This document shows positions 1 through 13,000 of a DNA stretch of 64,000 nucleotides, in pieces; within the stretch, counting starts at the first letter, position 1, and each line of letters begins with the position of its first letter. The DNA is from Undaria pinnatifida. Its lineage: Eukaryota > Sar > Phaeophyceae > Laminariales > Alariaceae. The notes under the pieces are model-generated. The model made no database searches. It had not been told where the DNA came from and worked only from the letters and a program-made list of their open reading frames with translations. The DNA lies in assembly GCA_012845835.1 (NCBI GenBank), contig JABAKD010000021.1:11395199-11459198 (forward strand), given 5' to 3'. Made by a program: the position numbers and the translations under genes.

Positions 1-281
1 GTGCAAAAAGGGTTGAGAGCGGGTGGGGCAGTAAAGTGGAGTGGGCGCTTGTTTTTCATTTTATCGGCTCGGCTTCTCACCGCCCCATGTACCCTGGCAT
101 TTTGTTCCAAGTCGCGAGACCATTTCACGAGGATGAATACTCCTTCCAAACTTCACCAATGTTTTTTCGGGGAAAAACTACTTGGAATTGGTGTGGGGGC
201 AATATTGCCATAAAAACAGGGTTAAAAAAAAAAAAAATCGGGACTTGAAGAAGGAAACGAAAAAAATCGACCAACTATAAA

Positions 282-575
282 TTGACGAGTGCAAGCGTCG
301 ATCACACGAAGACGCGTGCTACGACAAAGGGTGCACCACTTTTTTTCCGAAGGTTTCCTCGATTCGGGAGGAAGGCGTCCCCTAAAAAAAAATATATTTG
401 GAGAAACCAAACGCTGCTACCGGGTAAAAAAAGCTCATGGCCTAGATACACAACGAGAATCAGGTGGGGGGGAATGTCGTATTTCCAACAATTTTGGGTT
501 AAGGAGCCCCGTCATTCAAAAACCATTTTCGCCATAAAAAGGTATACCTCTATCGTAGCACGCGTCCGAAGCAAA
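282..575 (+). repeat. Dispersed repeat K, copy 1
   Basis: About 290 bp sharing ordered blocks with 4585-4868: GCGTGCTACGA...GGTGCACCACTTTTTTT, ATGGCCTAG.TACACAACGAG, TTTTGGGTTAAGGAGCC and GGTATACCTCTATCGTAG. Uninterrupted at its TTAA. Confidence 0.75.
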
Positions 576-660
576 GCGGATTGCCGGCTTAGGGGGTTGG
601 GGAGTCGCCCCACGCTAGGACGGGGGGGATTCCAGCACAAGTTTCTAGGCCCCTTAACAC

Positions 661-830
661 GCTACAACCATCCAAAGCATGACTTCGAAGGCATTCGTTC
701 GCGCTACAACCATCCAAAGCATGACTTCGAAGGCATTCGTTCGCGCTACCCACATCCGAAGCATGCCTTCGAAGGCATTCGTTCGCGCTACCCACATCTC
801 CGAACCATGACCTCGAAGACATTCGTTCAC
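661..830 (+). repeat. 42-bp minisatellite, 4 units
   Basis: Unit like GCTACAACCATCCAAAGCAT followed by GACTTCGAAGGCATTCGTTC and GC; the first two units are identical. Confidence 0.9.
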
Positions 831-1229
831 GCTGCACGGCCATACCCTTCTACGCGCTAGTCCTGGAAATATCGTACCAACCCCAACCGATAGTTCCGCA
901 GTTAGGTAGTTCAACCGGTAAGAAGAAACGGTTCGCCCAAAAATCGCAGACCCTGCTGTGGGATGAGCCACTACGAGAGATTAGGTTTCCCGAATACAAC
1001 CCAAGGAGGCATGTGTAAAGCATGCACGTCCGCAGCACGATAACACTTACGCTGACTCGCGCTCACGCTAACTAGCCGATTGATAAGCCGCACATCTTGG
1101 TCGCTTCGGTCGCATTTTGGGGGTCCCAAAAGGACTAAGGGGTATAGATGAAGGAGGGAGCGGGGGGGGGGGGAGGGGGGGTGCGGACAACAAAAAAAAC
1201 GAACAGTTGTCATCACATCGGGTTCTTAC

Positions 1230-2608
1230 CGCCATGTACCCCGCCATGCTCCAAGTCGCGACCATTCTCGCGGAAGACGCTGCAAACAGCACCAACACCA
1301 CCCGGTTCGAACCGATCGTCCTCAACGTCTGCCGGAGGTCATGCTTCGCCCCCCCTCCCCCTCCCCCCCGAGGATCCAGATCCCCCCCCCCCGCCTCAAC
1401 CGAGCTCCCGGAAGGATCATCCTCGAACCATCCATAATCGCCACCGTTCATGTCAGTGTTGACACCTCGAACACAACGGGGGACGGCGGTGGGGACAGGG
1501 GCGCCGGCCGCAGCCAAGGCTCCCCCCCTGCCGCAGCCGCGCCCTCGGTCGAGCTCGAAGCTTTTCTCGCGCCTAAGGCCACGCCGACGACTCCCCCCCC
1601 CCCCCGCTCCGAAGCCCCTGCGGCAATTCAGACCGTCCGTAGGACAGCACACACACCGATCAACTCCCTCCTCCCCCCCCTCGCGGGGGGCGCGGCCACC
1701 AACTCCAGTACCATTACCACCACCGTCTCCTCGCGGCGTGTACCCAGCTCCATCGCCATAGGAAGGTGTTCCCGTCAACAGGGGCCTAGCAGCAGACCGC
1801 GAGGGCGACTCGTCAGAGTCCGAGCCTACCGCCTGATCTGACCCTTGCGCGAACGGGTTTTCCTGATAGCTATTATCCGCAGAAAGAAGGCGATTATGAC
1901 GGCAGTGGTCGCTGTTATGGTTATTGCAGTCTCTCAGGTCTTTCCCCTCGACCGGAGCCCGCGACCGTCGGCTTATCTTCGACGTCGCCGACCGCTGACC
2001 CCCCCCCGCGCTACCACTACCGACGCCTTCACCAGCGAGGGGCGATTCATCGACGATCAAAAACCGCGGAGAGTCAGGCGCGGTGGAGGACTCACCGGCA
2101 GGGGGGTGAGACGAGCCACCTCCCACCGCGGCTGCGGCGACAACCGGTGCGCCCGGAAAATTCGGCAACGCTACGGGCGTCGGCCCAATTCCATTCCCAG
2201 TCCCATTTTTAGCCTTGGGTTTGGGGTAGATGGGAGCCGAAGCGTGGTAACCGCCGGCGGCATCCGCCGGAACAGCACCATTGCCGTTTGGATACGGTGG
2301 AATAACCGCAACACCGCCGCTGTAACCGCCACTTCCGTAACCGCCATTTCCGTAACCGTCATTTCCGTAACCGACAACATTGCTGCCACCGCTGCCGTCA
2401 TCGCGGCTGTAAGCGTGGCCGTTAGTGGTGGCCTTGCTGATGATGGCAGTGGAGTAGACGTCTTGGGTTGACGGGTTGGGGTCGTCCGGTAGTTTGGTGT
2501 AGCCTATCGCTGTGGGGGGCATGACGGGGTTGTGTTCCACGGTGAAGAAGAGGACGGCCCCTGTTAATACCCCAAACGCTCCGGATATGAACGCGGTGTT
2601 TCTCCAGC
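1230..2608 (-). CDS. MFS transporter exon 7: TM6, giant central loop, TM7
   Basis: 1379 nt. The acceptor CCTCAG|GCTGGAG follows a long pyrimidine/CTA tract, and the donor is ATGGCG|GTAAGA (phase 0). It opens with GWRNTAFISGAFGVLTG (TM6), then about 390 residues rich in Gly, Ser, Pro, Arg and Asp, with a GYGNDGYGNGGYGSGGY repeat and Cys/His clusters. It ends with DLRQTLRTIGSNRVVLVLF and the first part of TM7. Hydrophobic leucine runs upstream of 2608 in the same frame belong to the intron's pyrimidine tract, not the protein. Confidence 0.88.
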
Positions 2609-2683
2609 CTGAGGGTGGGGGCGGCGGTGGTAGGGGTAGTGGTGGGTGTGGCGGCAGTGGTAATAGTGGTAGTAGTAGTAGTG

Positions 2684-2717
<34 letters not shown>

Positions 2718-5700
2718 CAGCAGCAGTAGTAATAGTATTAGTAGCAGTAGCAGTAGTAGGCGCACAGCAGCAGAAAAGAACGTGCGGCGAGAATTAACAG
2801 GGCAACGCACAACGAATCGGCACAAAAATGGGTGCGGTATCGCCGAGGGAAGGCACGGTTGTCACCCTCGATCCTGCAATCAGTATCTGTTACCATTGCC
2901 GCCGCAGACGTGTCTCACATGACATCACGTCACAACACTACTGCTGCCGCAGACTTCTCCCGCGCTCATCAGCGGTACCGCTGTACAGCAGTAGCCCACA
3001 CTATAAGAAACAACAGCAAACAGCATAATATGGGGACACACTTGGAAGAGTCAAGGTGTCGCGACACAGACAACAGTAGCAGGGGTACTGCATGCTGTAC
3101 TCAGTACTCCTTCGAATACTAAAACCATGAAGAGCCCGCACCAAGCAAGGTGATTTGAGTCATCCCTCTATCGTGCGGTAGGGGTCGCAGTTTTTAATGT
3201 TAACGTTATTGTTGAGCTCCTCAAGCGTGGTCCTACCGCTTAGTATGGAAATTTTACAAGTACATGTGTTTTAGGACTAGCGCATGGAAAACTTGGTCGG
3301 GTACCTAGACATGTTTCCCGAGGTGAGATATTGACCTCCTCCTCCAGTCATAGGAGCCCAGAAAAATCTTAGAATCTGCTGCACCCCTAGCACGCGATGG
3401 CTCCAATGCAGTCAGTAGTCTACAGCAGTACTAGCAGGCGTACTGCTCTTCAGTAGAAGCAAGCCACGGTCAAGGTGTGCGCACCATTTTTTTCTCCCCG
3501 AGGCTCGTAACCAGTTAAGGAGCTCAATTTGCCTTCTGAGGCAAAAACTACATATCGAACAAAAAATTGAGAGCGCAACCCGATGGACAAAGCTACGATG
3601 CCTTAGGTATACAGAAAAAAAATCTTATCGCAAACAAGAACGACCTTCCGACGAGTCGTGGACCGAGGGCTAAGGAGAACCTCGTCATTCAGAAAACGAA
3701 GAAACAGCCTAAAAGTGCTACCGAGTAGCACGCGTCACGACCCGGGCCTGCTTGAACCCCGCCGCCTCCGACGCGTGCCGTCCTTCGTGTGCAGGGCTGC
3801 GCGACCGGTTGCTGGGCCTACGACAGAGGTGTGTCCACGATTCATTTTCCGAGGCTCTTAACCTATTGAGGAGGAGCTTTATTATTTGCCTTCTGAGCCA
3901 AAAAAACTGATTTCGAACAAACTGAAAGTGCAAACCCGATGAATAGACCCACGGGCTAGGTGTACTTTCAGGTCCCCCAAAAAAAAGCAAAACAAGAATG
4001 GCCTTGTTCCAACGGTTTGGGGGTATGTAAGGCGGCCCGTCGTTCCGATTTTTTCTTCGGCCAAAATGCTGCATCGACGGTGGCATGCGTCCGTAGTCAA
4101 TACAAAGTACTGACCTCTGATTCCATTTTCAGACTTTTTTGGCGGATGTACGACTTGCTTCAGCTATGGTATATGCGCGTGTTCCACTTTTGGTTTGTTT
4201 TTGTTTTCTCCGTGGGGTATTCCTCCACTCTACATATCCAGAGTAACTGGAGACTGTCCTGTGACCACGGACTGGACTATGCGAGCTAATGTGAGAACAA
4301 CTACAGCAGCATCGACAACAACAACAACAACAACAAAAACCACAAACGTACACGTGATACCAGGGTACCGCGCGATGATCAGTATTCTACCCCAGCACGA
4401 GCAGTAGGGACAACCAACGCCTTTCACAAACCAGTGCTGCACAAAAGCACACACCAGGTACCAGGCAGTCTACAATGGTAGCGCTGAATCTGCGAGTAGC
4501 CATTAGTCAGCAGTTAAATAGAAAGAGCACCAGGCAAGCCAAGGTCACCCACCTATCCAGAAACACACAAAAAAAAACGTATGCGAGGTATGACGCGTGC
4601 TACGATAAGAGGTGCACCACTTTTTTTTCTAATACTACCCCTCATTTTGGGAGCTCAAGACGTCTCCCAATAACGATTTGAACAAGAACTAGAAAACCGC
4701 TACAACTACCGGATACTGGTAAGAAAATCCCATGGCCTAGGCACACAACGAGAATCAGGCAAAGCGAAAAAAAGTCGAATTCCCGACGATTTTGGGTTAA
4801 GGAGTCCCGTCGTTCAGAAACCGTTTTCGCCAAAAAAAGGTATACCTCTATCGTAGAATGCGTCGTATCTTGACAATAAAACTTCGCAAACTTACATCCT
4901 CTGGTAGTCTACCGGTACACGACTATCGAAAGTATTTCGGTACGCGACTACTAGAAGTCTTTTTCGGTACGTACACGACCATTAAAAAGTCTTACAAACG
5001 TGGTTCAGAAAAAAAATACCCTAGTGTGCAAACTACTGCTGTATGTATACGTATAATTGTCATGTTTGCCTCTGTTTTCGGACATTATCTCTTCGTACTC
5101 GCACCTTCATCCGAAACTTTACAGGGGGTGGGCACAATTCGGTCCTTGGGGTCACGTTGCCCGAGGTTTGGGCGCGATCCGTGCAGTGTGTAGCGCGTGG
5201 CAAGCCCTTTTAATATTTTTGGCCTTGGGCACATTCAAGGCGAATCCCCGGATTTCCGCGACATCCAGCATCCCCCATCCCCGTCACTTCACGTACGAAG
5301 GTTTTGATGCAAATCCAAAAAATGTGTGCACATTATGCGCGCGTACCAGACCCAGAGGTAACGTTCGGTTATTTTTCTTGTCTTTTGTCCTCTCACGAAC
5401 AAAGCCATGAGCACAGCCAACACGCAGAAAGCACCACGTTAAAAAACTGCCGCCCAGCAGCACCAGCAGGCAACACCGCGTGCGTGTGTGGCACATCCAT
5501 CTGCGCCGTACTGCTGTGGCTAGTTATTTTTTTTCGGGGGCCTGCTTCGTATCTGGAATCGACCACCTGTATTTTGCTGCTGCTGTGGGCGGCATCGATT
5601 ATCTGCACGAAAAATATTAGGACCGTTTAGATTCAAGACTTTTGCATCAATGGTTCTTACCACACTGTATTTCTTATCATAAATTTGCGTTTCTTCCCCC

Positions 5701-8700
5701 CGCGAGCACACCCAGCCTTGTGCAGACATTAGAGCGGGTCGCCCCAGTGGCGTATCAGGTTATCCTCGAGCCTGGTACAGGTCAGTTTCGTGAGTTCGAA
5801 TCCCCCCGAGTGCATACTCGTATAAATACGTGGCTGTTTCTTGTGCACAAATTGACTTGCGGAAAGCGCGAGAGCGTGAGTTAGCAACACTCGATGAAAA
5901 ATCGACGAGCAGTGGGATTGCTAAACCCCATGCGCGATAAAAATTGAAGGCAAGAACCGGGGGAAGAAGGGACGACACCTGTGACCACGGCTTGTCCAGA
6001 AGCTGGAAAGTAGATGTGTGTGAAAAAAAAAAAGAAGAAAAAAAAACAAGAAAGAAAAAAGTGAACACCCAGGTAACACAGACACGCTACAACGGTGCCC
6101 AGCAGCACAAGCAACAGCAGGCACCATCATGCGCGTGTGGCTTATCCATATGAGGTGTATTGCTGCTGTGGCTATATGTGCTACATACAGCAGTACAGCA
6201 GGATAAGTACAGCTGCAAACCGAAGCGTTGGTTCGCACTCGAACTTCCTAGGCAAAGTAAACCCGTCTCCTCGATAAAGGGGTCGATTTTGAATCGGACG
6301 ACGATCAACACAACCCAGCGTGATTTTTTCCGGCTCCAAAAAGCAAACAGCGGTGGATGTAAACGCTCATGCTCCAAAAGAGAGGGCTTCTCTGTCTCAG
6401 CGAAAACCGAAACCCTACAGTTCCTCATTCCGTGCACTTTCTGCAACGAGCTGGTGGTGTAGGGGGAAGATTGCCCATTCTGGCGTGGATCACTCGTCGT
6501 GAAGTTCAAAATCTGTCTCAACGAAGACAGAAAGAGTACCATGCCTATTCTGAAATGGCTGATTCCCACACGAGACGGAAAAAAAAAAAGATCAGCACTA
6601 CAAAAATATCGCGCACGGGAAAACTGCCGATTCTTTTCTTTTGCGGGCTGAAAACCCACCTTTCTGTCATCCAGGGTCGTTCATAGTTCAAGTGCTAGGA
6701 GATAATCTACAACAACAGCTTGATCAGCCGCAATGTCCAAGACATTTTAATGTAATTTCGTCTAATATTTTTTGACCACGCAAATTCCACTGCACAAGAG
6801 TAGCCCGTACAAAAAGTCTCCACCGTACTCGTGCTGGACACGTGCTGATGATGGGATTACCACCTCTTCACGGTTCTCCACCACAACGGGAAGAGAACTA
6901 ACCGTCCCCGGGAGGGCGCCTCCCCGCACTCCGCTTCTCAGCTGCGGACAGGAACATAGTTGTCACCACCACCAGGTACATCTTTTGTGCCCAGGCAGTC
7001 AGATGTTGGATGCTTGGATTACGTTCTTGCGCCATTCCCCTAGGCACTTCCCGGAGGGGAAACGGGAACCTTGTGTAAGACTATTAAAAGTCAATGAAGT
7101 CGCATCACACTATCGGGGTGCTAGGGGGGGTCGCCGATCTCAATCCTTCCCGAGGACAAATACACCCCATAACGCGCGCGGTGGGAGTATCACGCACAGC
7201 TGGCAAATAAGAGTTTCGACTAAATCCTGCGTGTCACAGCTGTGACGGATGGTGCATTCTTAATCCAAAATAAAAAACCTTGGTACATGGACTTACACCC
7301 TGGTAGTCTGCCGGTGTACGACCACTTTGCTCGGAAATAAAAGAAACCTTTGGACATTTACCTTGAAAAAAAAATGGTGCTTACATTTCGGACAGAGTGG
7401 TACCACTATAAAATCTACGTAGTCCAGAAATATCCAATTCTAATTACGCATTTTTCCAAGCACACAAATACTCGTAGTAAAAGCAACACTATACACAAAA
7501 CAAAGTGTCTTGTAGCAGGTGACGTCGTTGGGAGCACCCGCAGCAGGCGACGACCAATATTTTTTAACAGACTAAAGCAACAGACACTGCAAACACATCA
7601 ATCATCAGCATGAAGTATCAGCAGGAACCACGCAGCAACAGAAACAAGCCACACCCTCTCGAGAGCCACAACATGAACGACACCAAACAGCAATAGCTTC
7701 TAAACAAGAAACAGACACATGATACATTCGCAACAAAACACCAGGAACACCTAACAACGAGGACAAAAGCCAATAGCGGCAACGCCCAACAACAAAAACC
7801 AAAACCAAAAGTGGCAACAGCAAACAACGAACTCAACACCAGCATTGCGTAACAACACCAACACAACGCACAACGATACCGACCACAACACCGGCAGAAC
7901 ACAGAAACACACAATCAAAGCATCACCACCCACAGAGTAGAAGCAACGCCAAGCACACCAAACCCAAGATCAACTGCCACAGCACACCTTTGAACCAAAA
8001 CCACACACCATTAAGAAAGAGAAACACGTCGACGCCAAGCACCAATCCAGCACCAAACCCCAAAGCAACGGCATCAACGGCAACGGCATCACCCCGACCG
8101 GGAAAAAAAAATCCATACATAATAATCAACACTACACAACTACCAGGTACTAAAAAACCAGCACCACCCCTCACAGTACTGCAAATACCATCACCAACAC
8201 CGACACCACCGCTCCCAGCACCCCCGCTCCCAGCACCACCAACAAACACCACCACCACCTAACCCCCCCCCCCCCCCCAAGTAGCGAGAAAATGATCGCT
8301 ATCCTAGGATATACATGGTGGCCACAGACGGCGAAACAGGAAGGGGGCAGGAGAGCAAACAGTTGTTACGTAATATATGGAAGAATCACACTGAGCGAGA
8401 GCCCACATGTTGGAGGTGTCTCTATTAGGAGTAGAAACAGTGCTCCGTCTCGAAAGGGATGCGCTGTCAACGGTCAGATGGCTAAGGCAAGCAACAAATG
8501 AATACCCTCCCCCCTTCCCTCCCCCCGATCACCGCCACCTAACTCACCGAGCAAAACCGCCACCGCAAGGCAGAGGCTCGATATCGCCGATCCTAGGTAG
8601 GTTCCCGTAGAATAAATCCCGTTTGCCGTCGCTCGTCGCGAATGGGGAAAGTAGAGCGTGATGAGAGCGTAGCACGCCGGCGCGTTGAACGCCTCGCCGA

Positions 8701-9978
8701 TGCCCAGAAAAACCCGAGATACCTGACCATTCATCGATGTCAAGAAGTATTATTCTATAAAAATATTTTCAAGGACGTCAGCCGTGAGTTCGACGAATTT
8801 TCGGGCCAATACTCATCTTATTCTTTTACGTATTGCGACGTTGTAATTACACACAAGTTCAAGTGACCCAGCGTAACATCTATAAAAAGAAACCAGAAAC
8901 CAAGCAAAATATAAAAGGACCTTTCCTTTTCAATGTTTCTGAAAAATCTACATCTTAACCCTATGAACTTTCTTTTTTCAAACCTAGATATTAACCTTAA
9001 GGATACGGCCAAAAAATGCGAAGTCACAAATCGATATTAAATATTGACAAATGATCAACAACAATAATAACCCTAAGGATACGGCCAAACAATGCGAAAT
9101 CACGAATCGAGATTAAATATTGACAAATGAACGTTATTGCCTAAGAGCTTGCTGCCTACCCCGAAGCTGGTACCTGGGTGCAGGGGCCTGCCCTGAGTGC
9201 CTCTGTATACTTTATCCAAAGTAGAGGTCCCATGTGTCGGGAAATGGGACATCTTACTTGTCTTTAGTGTCCCTAAGTTCACAAAGAAGCACAGAAGTAG
9301 CGTTTTTTTTAGGCGACACTATAGGTCCTATTTTTCGGCTACGTATCCACAGGGTCAACCCAAACCCCACCCCTGAGCCCACGTCAAGAGCTAGGGAATT
9401 AAAACGGAAACAAAAAACGGGAAAAAATTCAGGGGGAAAAGCAAAACAAAAAAGCTACGTCGTGCTGCTAATCAGAAGCTACAAGCGGAGACAGGCAACA
9501 CATATATCCCGAAGATGTCGGTGGACGGTCTAGTTTTGTCCCGTCGAGGTCTCGTTAGACGTAATATACTGGTTTAGTATGAAGCGGTCCTTGACGGTTG
9601 TCCGTCAGTCCCGTCAAGGCCTTGTTAGATGCAATGTACTGTGTTTAATATGAAGCGGTCCTTGACGGTTGCCCGTCATAAGTAATCAGTGCCGTCAACC
9701 AACATCTTTGATATCTACATACAATATATTATACGTGCGGGGTTCCAAAAAAACTATTTCCTGTCCGTGTAGGCTGTCTCCTGCCTGCCTGTTTGTTTTG
9801 ATTTGTTTGATTGTCTGCTTTGTTTTCCATCTGGTGGGGCTGTTTGCTTCGGCTCGTCTCGTCTCGTCTGCCTTCTATTGTGGCGTTTTTCATCTGGTGG
9901 GCCTGTTTTGCATAGTTTGTTTCGTCTCGTCTCGCCTGTCTCATATTGTCAAGTCTGTTTCGTATTGCCTTGACTGCG

Positions 9979-10028
<50 letters not shown>

Positions 10029-13000
10029 GACTTGCCTTGTCCGTTTTGTTTGTTCTGCCTTTGCCTACTCGGTTCGTTTAGTCTTACGACACATTCTACA
10101 CTAGAGGCGCACCATTGTATTCGCTGAGGGTCCTCGCTTGAGCTCTGCACCCCACCCAAAAACTGATTTTGATAAAAATACAAGCGCCACCCCATGAAAA
10201 ATATCATGGCCGATCCAGCCTACGGTAGCAGGTAGGGAGGGTGTACTCTGTTTGTGCATGGCCATAGTCGTATGACCATAGACCCTCGCATCCCTACTAC
10301 GCCGGGACGGAGCACGTCGGGTTTTCACCAACCAGGTAGACATTGCTTGCATCAAGCGCGAAGCGCCGTGAGGTGTTCGGCGAGTCGCATGAAGGGTGAA
10401 CTGCATCCTTCCAAGAACCGCTCGTAGGACGGACTTCGGCACCTTGTGCGCGCTTGCTTGCTTATAGATGACAGCGCCAATGACTATTACTTTGTTTTTG
10501 GTGTGGCCCATCCAGAGACTAGTAACTGCCTCGTGAGTGCCTTAGCATATTCACACTACGTGATACAATCATTCTCCTTGCACGGAGTCAGGGTTCTCCA
10601 CCCCGCACAATATTATCTACCTCGATAACCATCATGGTGACCGCCAAAAGAAACACACAAAAGAAAAAAAAAACGGTACACTGGTTGTCTAGCCCACGCA
10701 GTGACTGGCACGTTTTACAGCGTCGTTGCCAACCAACGCCAACCCCATTACACATACAATGTTTTACAAGCGTCGGTGCCATCCGAGGGAGGCCAACTGT
10801 TGCATACGCATGTTTTACAGCGTCGTTGCCAACCACCGCCAACCCCAATACACATACAATGTTTTACAGCGTCGGCGCCAACCGAGGCCAACTCTTACAT
10901 ACATATTACGCTACCGTGGGGGAACAATTTTCGGAAGCTTTAACTTTAACAGCGTGGCTCGGGGTTACTCTGTGCGTGTGAGCCCCCTATCCCTTTGCTG
11001 TATTAACCCCTTCACAACTGGAAACCCGTTTTTGGGGACGACTCGCTTGGAGTTAGTATAGGGAGGTATTTTGGGGCTCTAAATATCTGGAAACCCGTTT
11101 TGGGGGACAACTCACTTGGAGTTAGTAAAGAGAGGGATTTTGGGGCTCTAAACAGAGCTTCCGTGCGGTTAAAATTTCGCGATGCTCATCCGCAGCGGAA
11201 CCGTATAAGCCATTAATACGCTGCCCCAAAACAGTCACCTAAGACGCGCACTTTTGTCGGTGGGGTACAGATCCGCTCTTCAGAGTGTTATTTTTGTCCG
11301 TGAGGGGCAGGTCCGCTCTTGGGAATGGCTCAAACTCGGTATGGAACATGGCGGGGGGTATATGATAACATCAGATCACGGCTTAGGGAGGGGATACCCC
11401 CAATTTTTTCACCACTGGGTGTTTACCAGTCGCGCGAGTGACTCTGCGCCTCGCTGACAAAAAACACGTTCGGCGATTTCTTCGTTGCAGCGTAGCTAAC
11501 CTTCTCTTCCCGCATCACTATCGAGATTGTTAAAAAACAGAGCACGGAGGCCTGTGACCGCAAGGGACGGGGGGGTCACTCGCGCGATTGACACCGAGAC
11601 ACCGAAAAATAAAGTGTCCAAAAGGGGGTAATGACAACATAACCTCCCCTAGCGCACCATTGGTCGGCCTAGGTATACAGCAAATCGCATTTACAAAACA
11701 AAATTGAAATTGCGACGATTTTTGGATTAACGCCGTCACTACGTACTGGAAACCCTTTTTGGGGGGACAAATTTAATTGAATTTAGTATAGGGAGGGATT
11801 TTGGGGGCTCTGAGGGGGTTAAGGAGCCTTCCCCGTCATTGAGAAGAAAAAAACTAGCCAATAAGTGCTATTCACTCCATCCTGACACGCGTTTGATCTG
11901 GTTTTTGTCTTTTGGCATGTACTTCGATTTTTTTTTTCCCTTCTCTCCGACTTACCAGAAGGCAGCTAAAGTTCTCGCACGTGCCATGCGCGGCGGCCGC
12001 GAGACTCCAAACGAGAATCGCACTTGTATGCAGCAGCCTGGCGAAGGAAAAAACGAGGCAGGTCACCAACGGGAGGAGGGGGTCGTTAGCGGAATCGAAC
12101 TTGTATGCAGCAGCCTGACAACGGAAAAATAGGCATGTCACCAACGGGGGGGGGGGGGGGGGGGGGGGCTGTTCGCGGAATCGCACTTGTATGCAGCAGC
12201 CTGCTGCCGGGGAGGCGAGGAAAACGATGGAGGCATGCCGCCGAAGGGAAGGGGGATACTCATTTCACGCATAGCCGTAGTGGTATGACCATAGACCATC
12301 GCATCCCGGCAAGGACGGGACTGGAGCGCGTCAGGTTTCCACCGAGTAGGGAAAGACATGGCATGTACCAAGGGCAAAGCGCCCGTGAGGTGTCCGGCGA
12401 GTCGCCCCACACTGGGCGAACTGCATCCTACTGAGAAACCACTCGTGAGGCGAACTTCCGCACCTTGTGTGTACTTTCTTGCGTGTGGATGACAGCTTCC
12501 AACGAATCTATTTGTTTTTTAGGCGTGGCCACTGCTAGAGAGAGACAGGGGTAACATAAAAGCGGACAGCAGTGACCTTCACGATAACACCACGATAATA
12601 AAGGGCTCGGTATATGCACCAGCATCGAAACTAACCCCCCAAGAAAACACCACGGCGAACACAGGTCTAGAGAAAAGCTACCCACAAGCGCGCCGTCGCT
12701 CCACCCCCCCTCCCGCCTCCTCACCTCCTGTTCAACGTGTCTGTCAGCCGGCCTGCAAACAAGGTGGCCAGCGCAAACATGAGCGTGAAGCCCACTCCCG
12801 CCAGGATGCCGTACTGAGTGTTGTCGATGCAGGCTCCGTCCTGAGGTTCGTCGTCCACGTTAGAAAAAAAGGTCGAAGAACATTGTTTTAACCCATTTAG
12901 CACCGCAGTCCCAACATAAGGACAAAACACTTGGAGTTAGACTAGGATATTCTTAAGAGTTGGAAATGGGTCAACTCATTTAGCACCGCACGCCCAACAC

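Larger units (their letters stand above)
1..1229. other. Transporter intron 7 (partial)
   Basis: Non-coding. It holds one copy of a dispersed repeat (about 282-575) and a four-unit 42-bp tandem repeat (661-830). No further transporter exon is visible, so TM8-TM12 must lie left of the window. Confidence 0.6.
2609..8547. other. Transporter intron 6 (5.9 kb)
   Basis: Bounded by GCTCG|GTGAGT and CCTCAG|GCTGGAG on the minus strand. It holds a TAG/TGC trinucleotide tract next to the acceptor, dispersed repeats (3293-3385, 3480-3900, 4585-4868), a full-length SINE (5735-6060), a repeat at 7120-7240, a C/A-rich low-complexity stretch (7600-8280) and one arm of a distant inverted repeat (8292-8475). 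No gene recognised. Confidence 0.6.
8723..11955. other. Transporter intron 5 (3.2 kb)
   Basis: It holds a short palindromic repeat pair (9525-9690), a (GTCT)n tract, a dispersed repeat (10226-10480), a tandem duplication of about 105 bp (10710-10910), and TTAA-type MITE copies at 11003-11155 and 11727-11822. No gene recognised. Confidence 0.6.

Noticed and set aside
2609-2825. Start of the 585-codon minus-strand frame with a polyleucine stretch
   Set aside because: The leucines come from the CTA/CTG pyrimidine tract before the splice acceptor at 2609; homology to Spinster proteins begins exactly at the acceptor with GWRN.
5738-5820. Possible tRNA gene
   Set aside because: A- and B-box-like blocks are present, but no acceptor stem or anticodon arm can be paired, and the same sequence continues into a SINE body in several copies.
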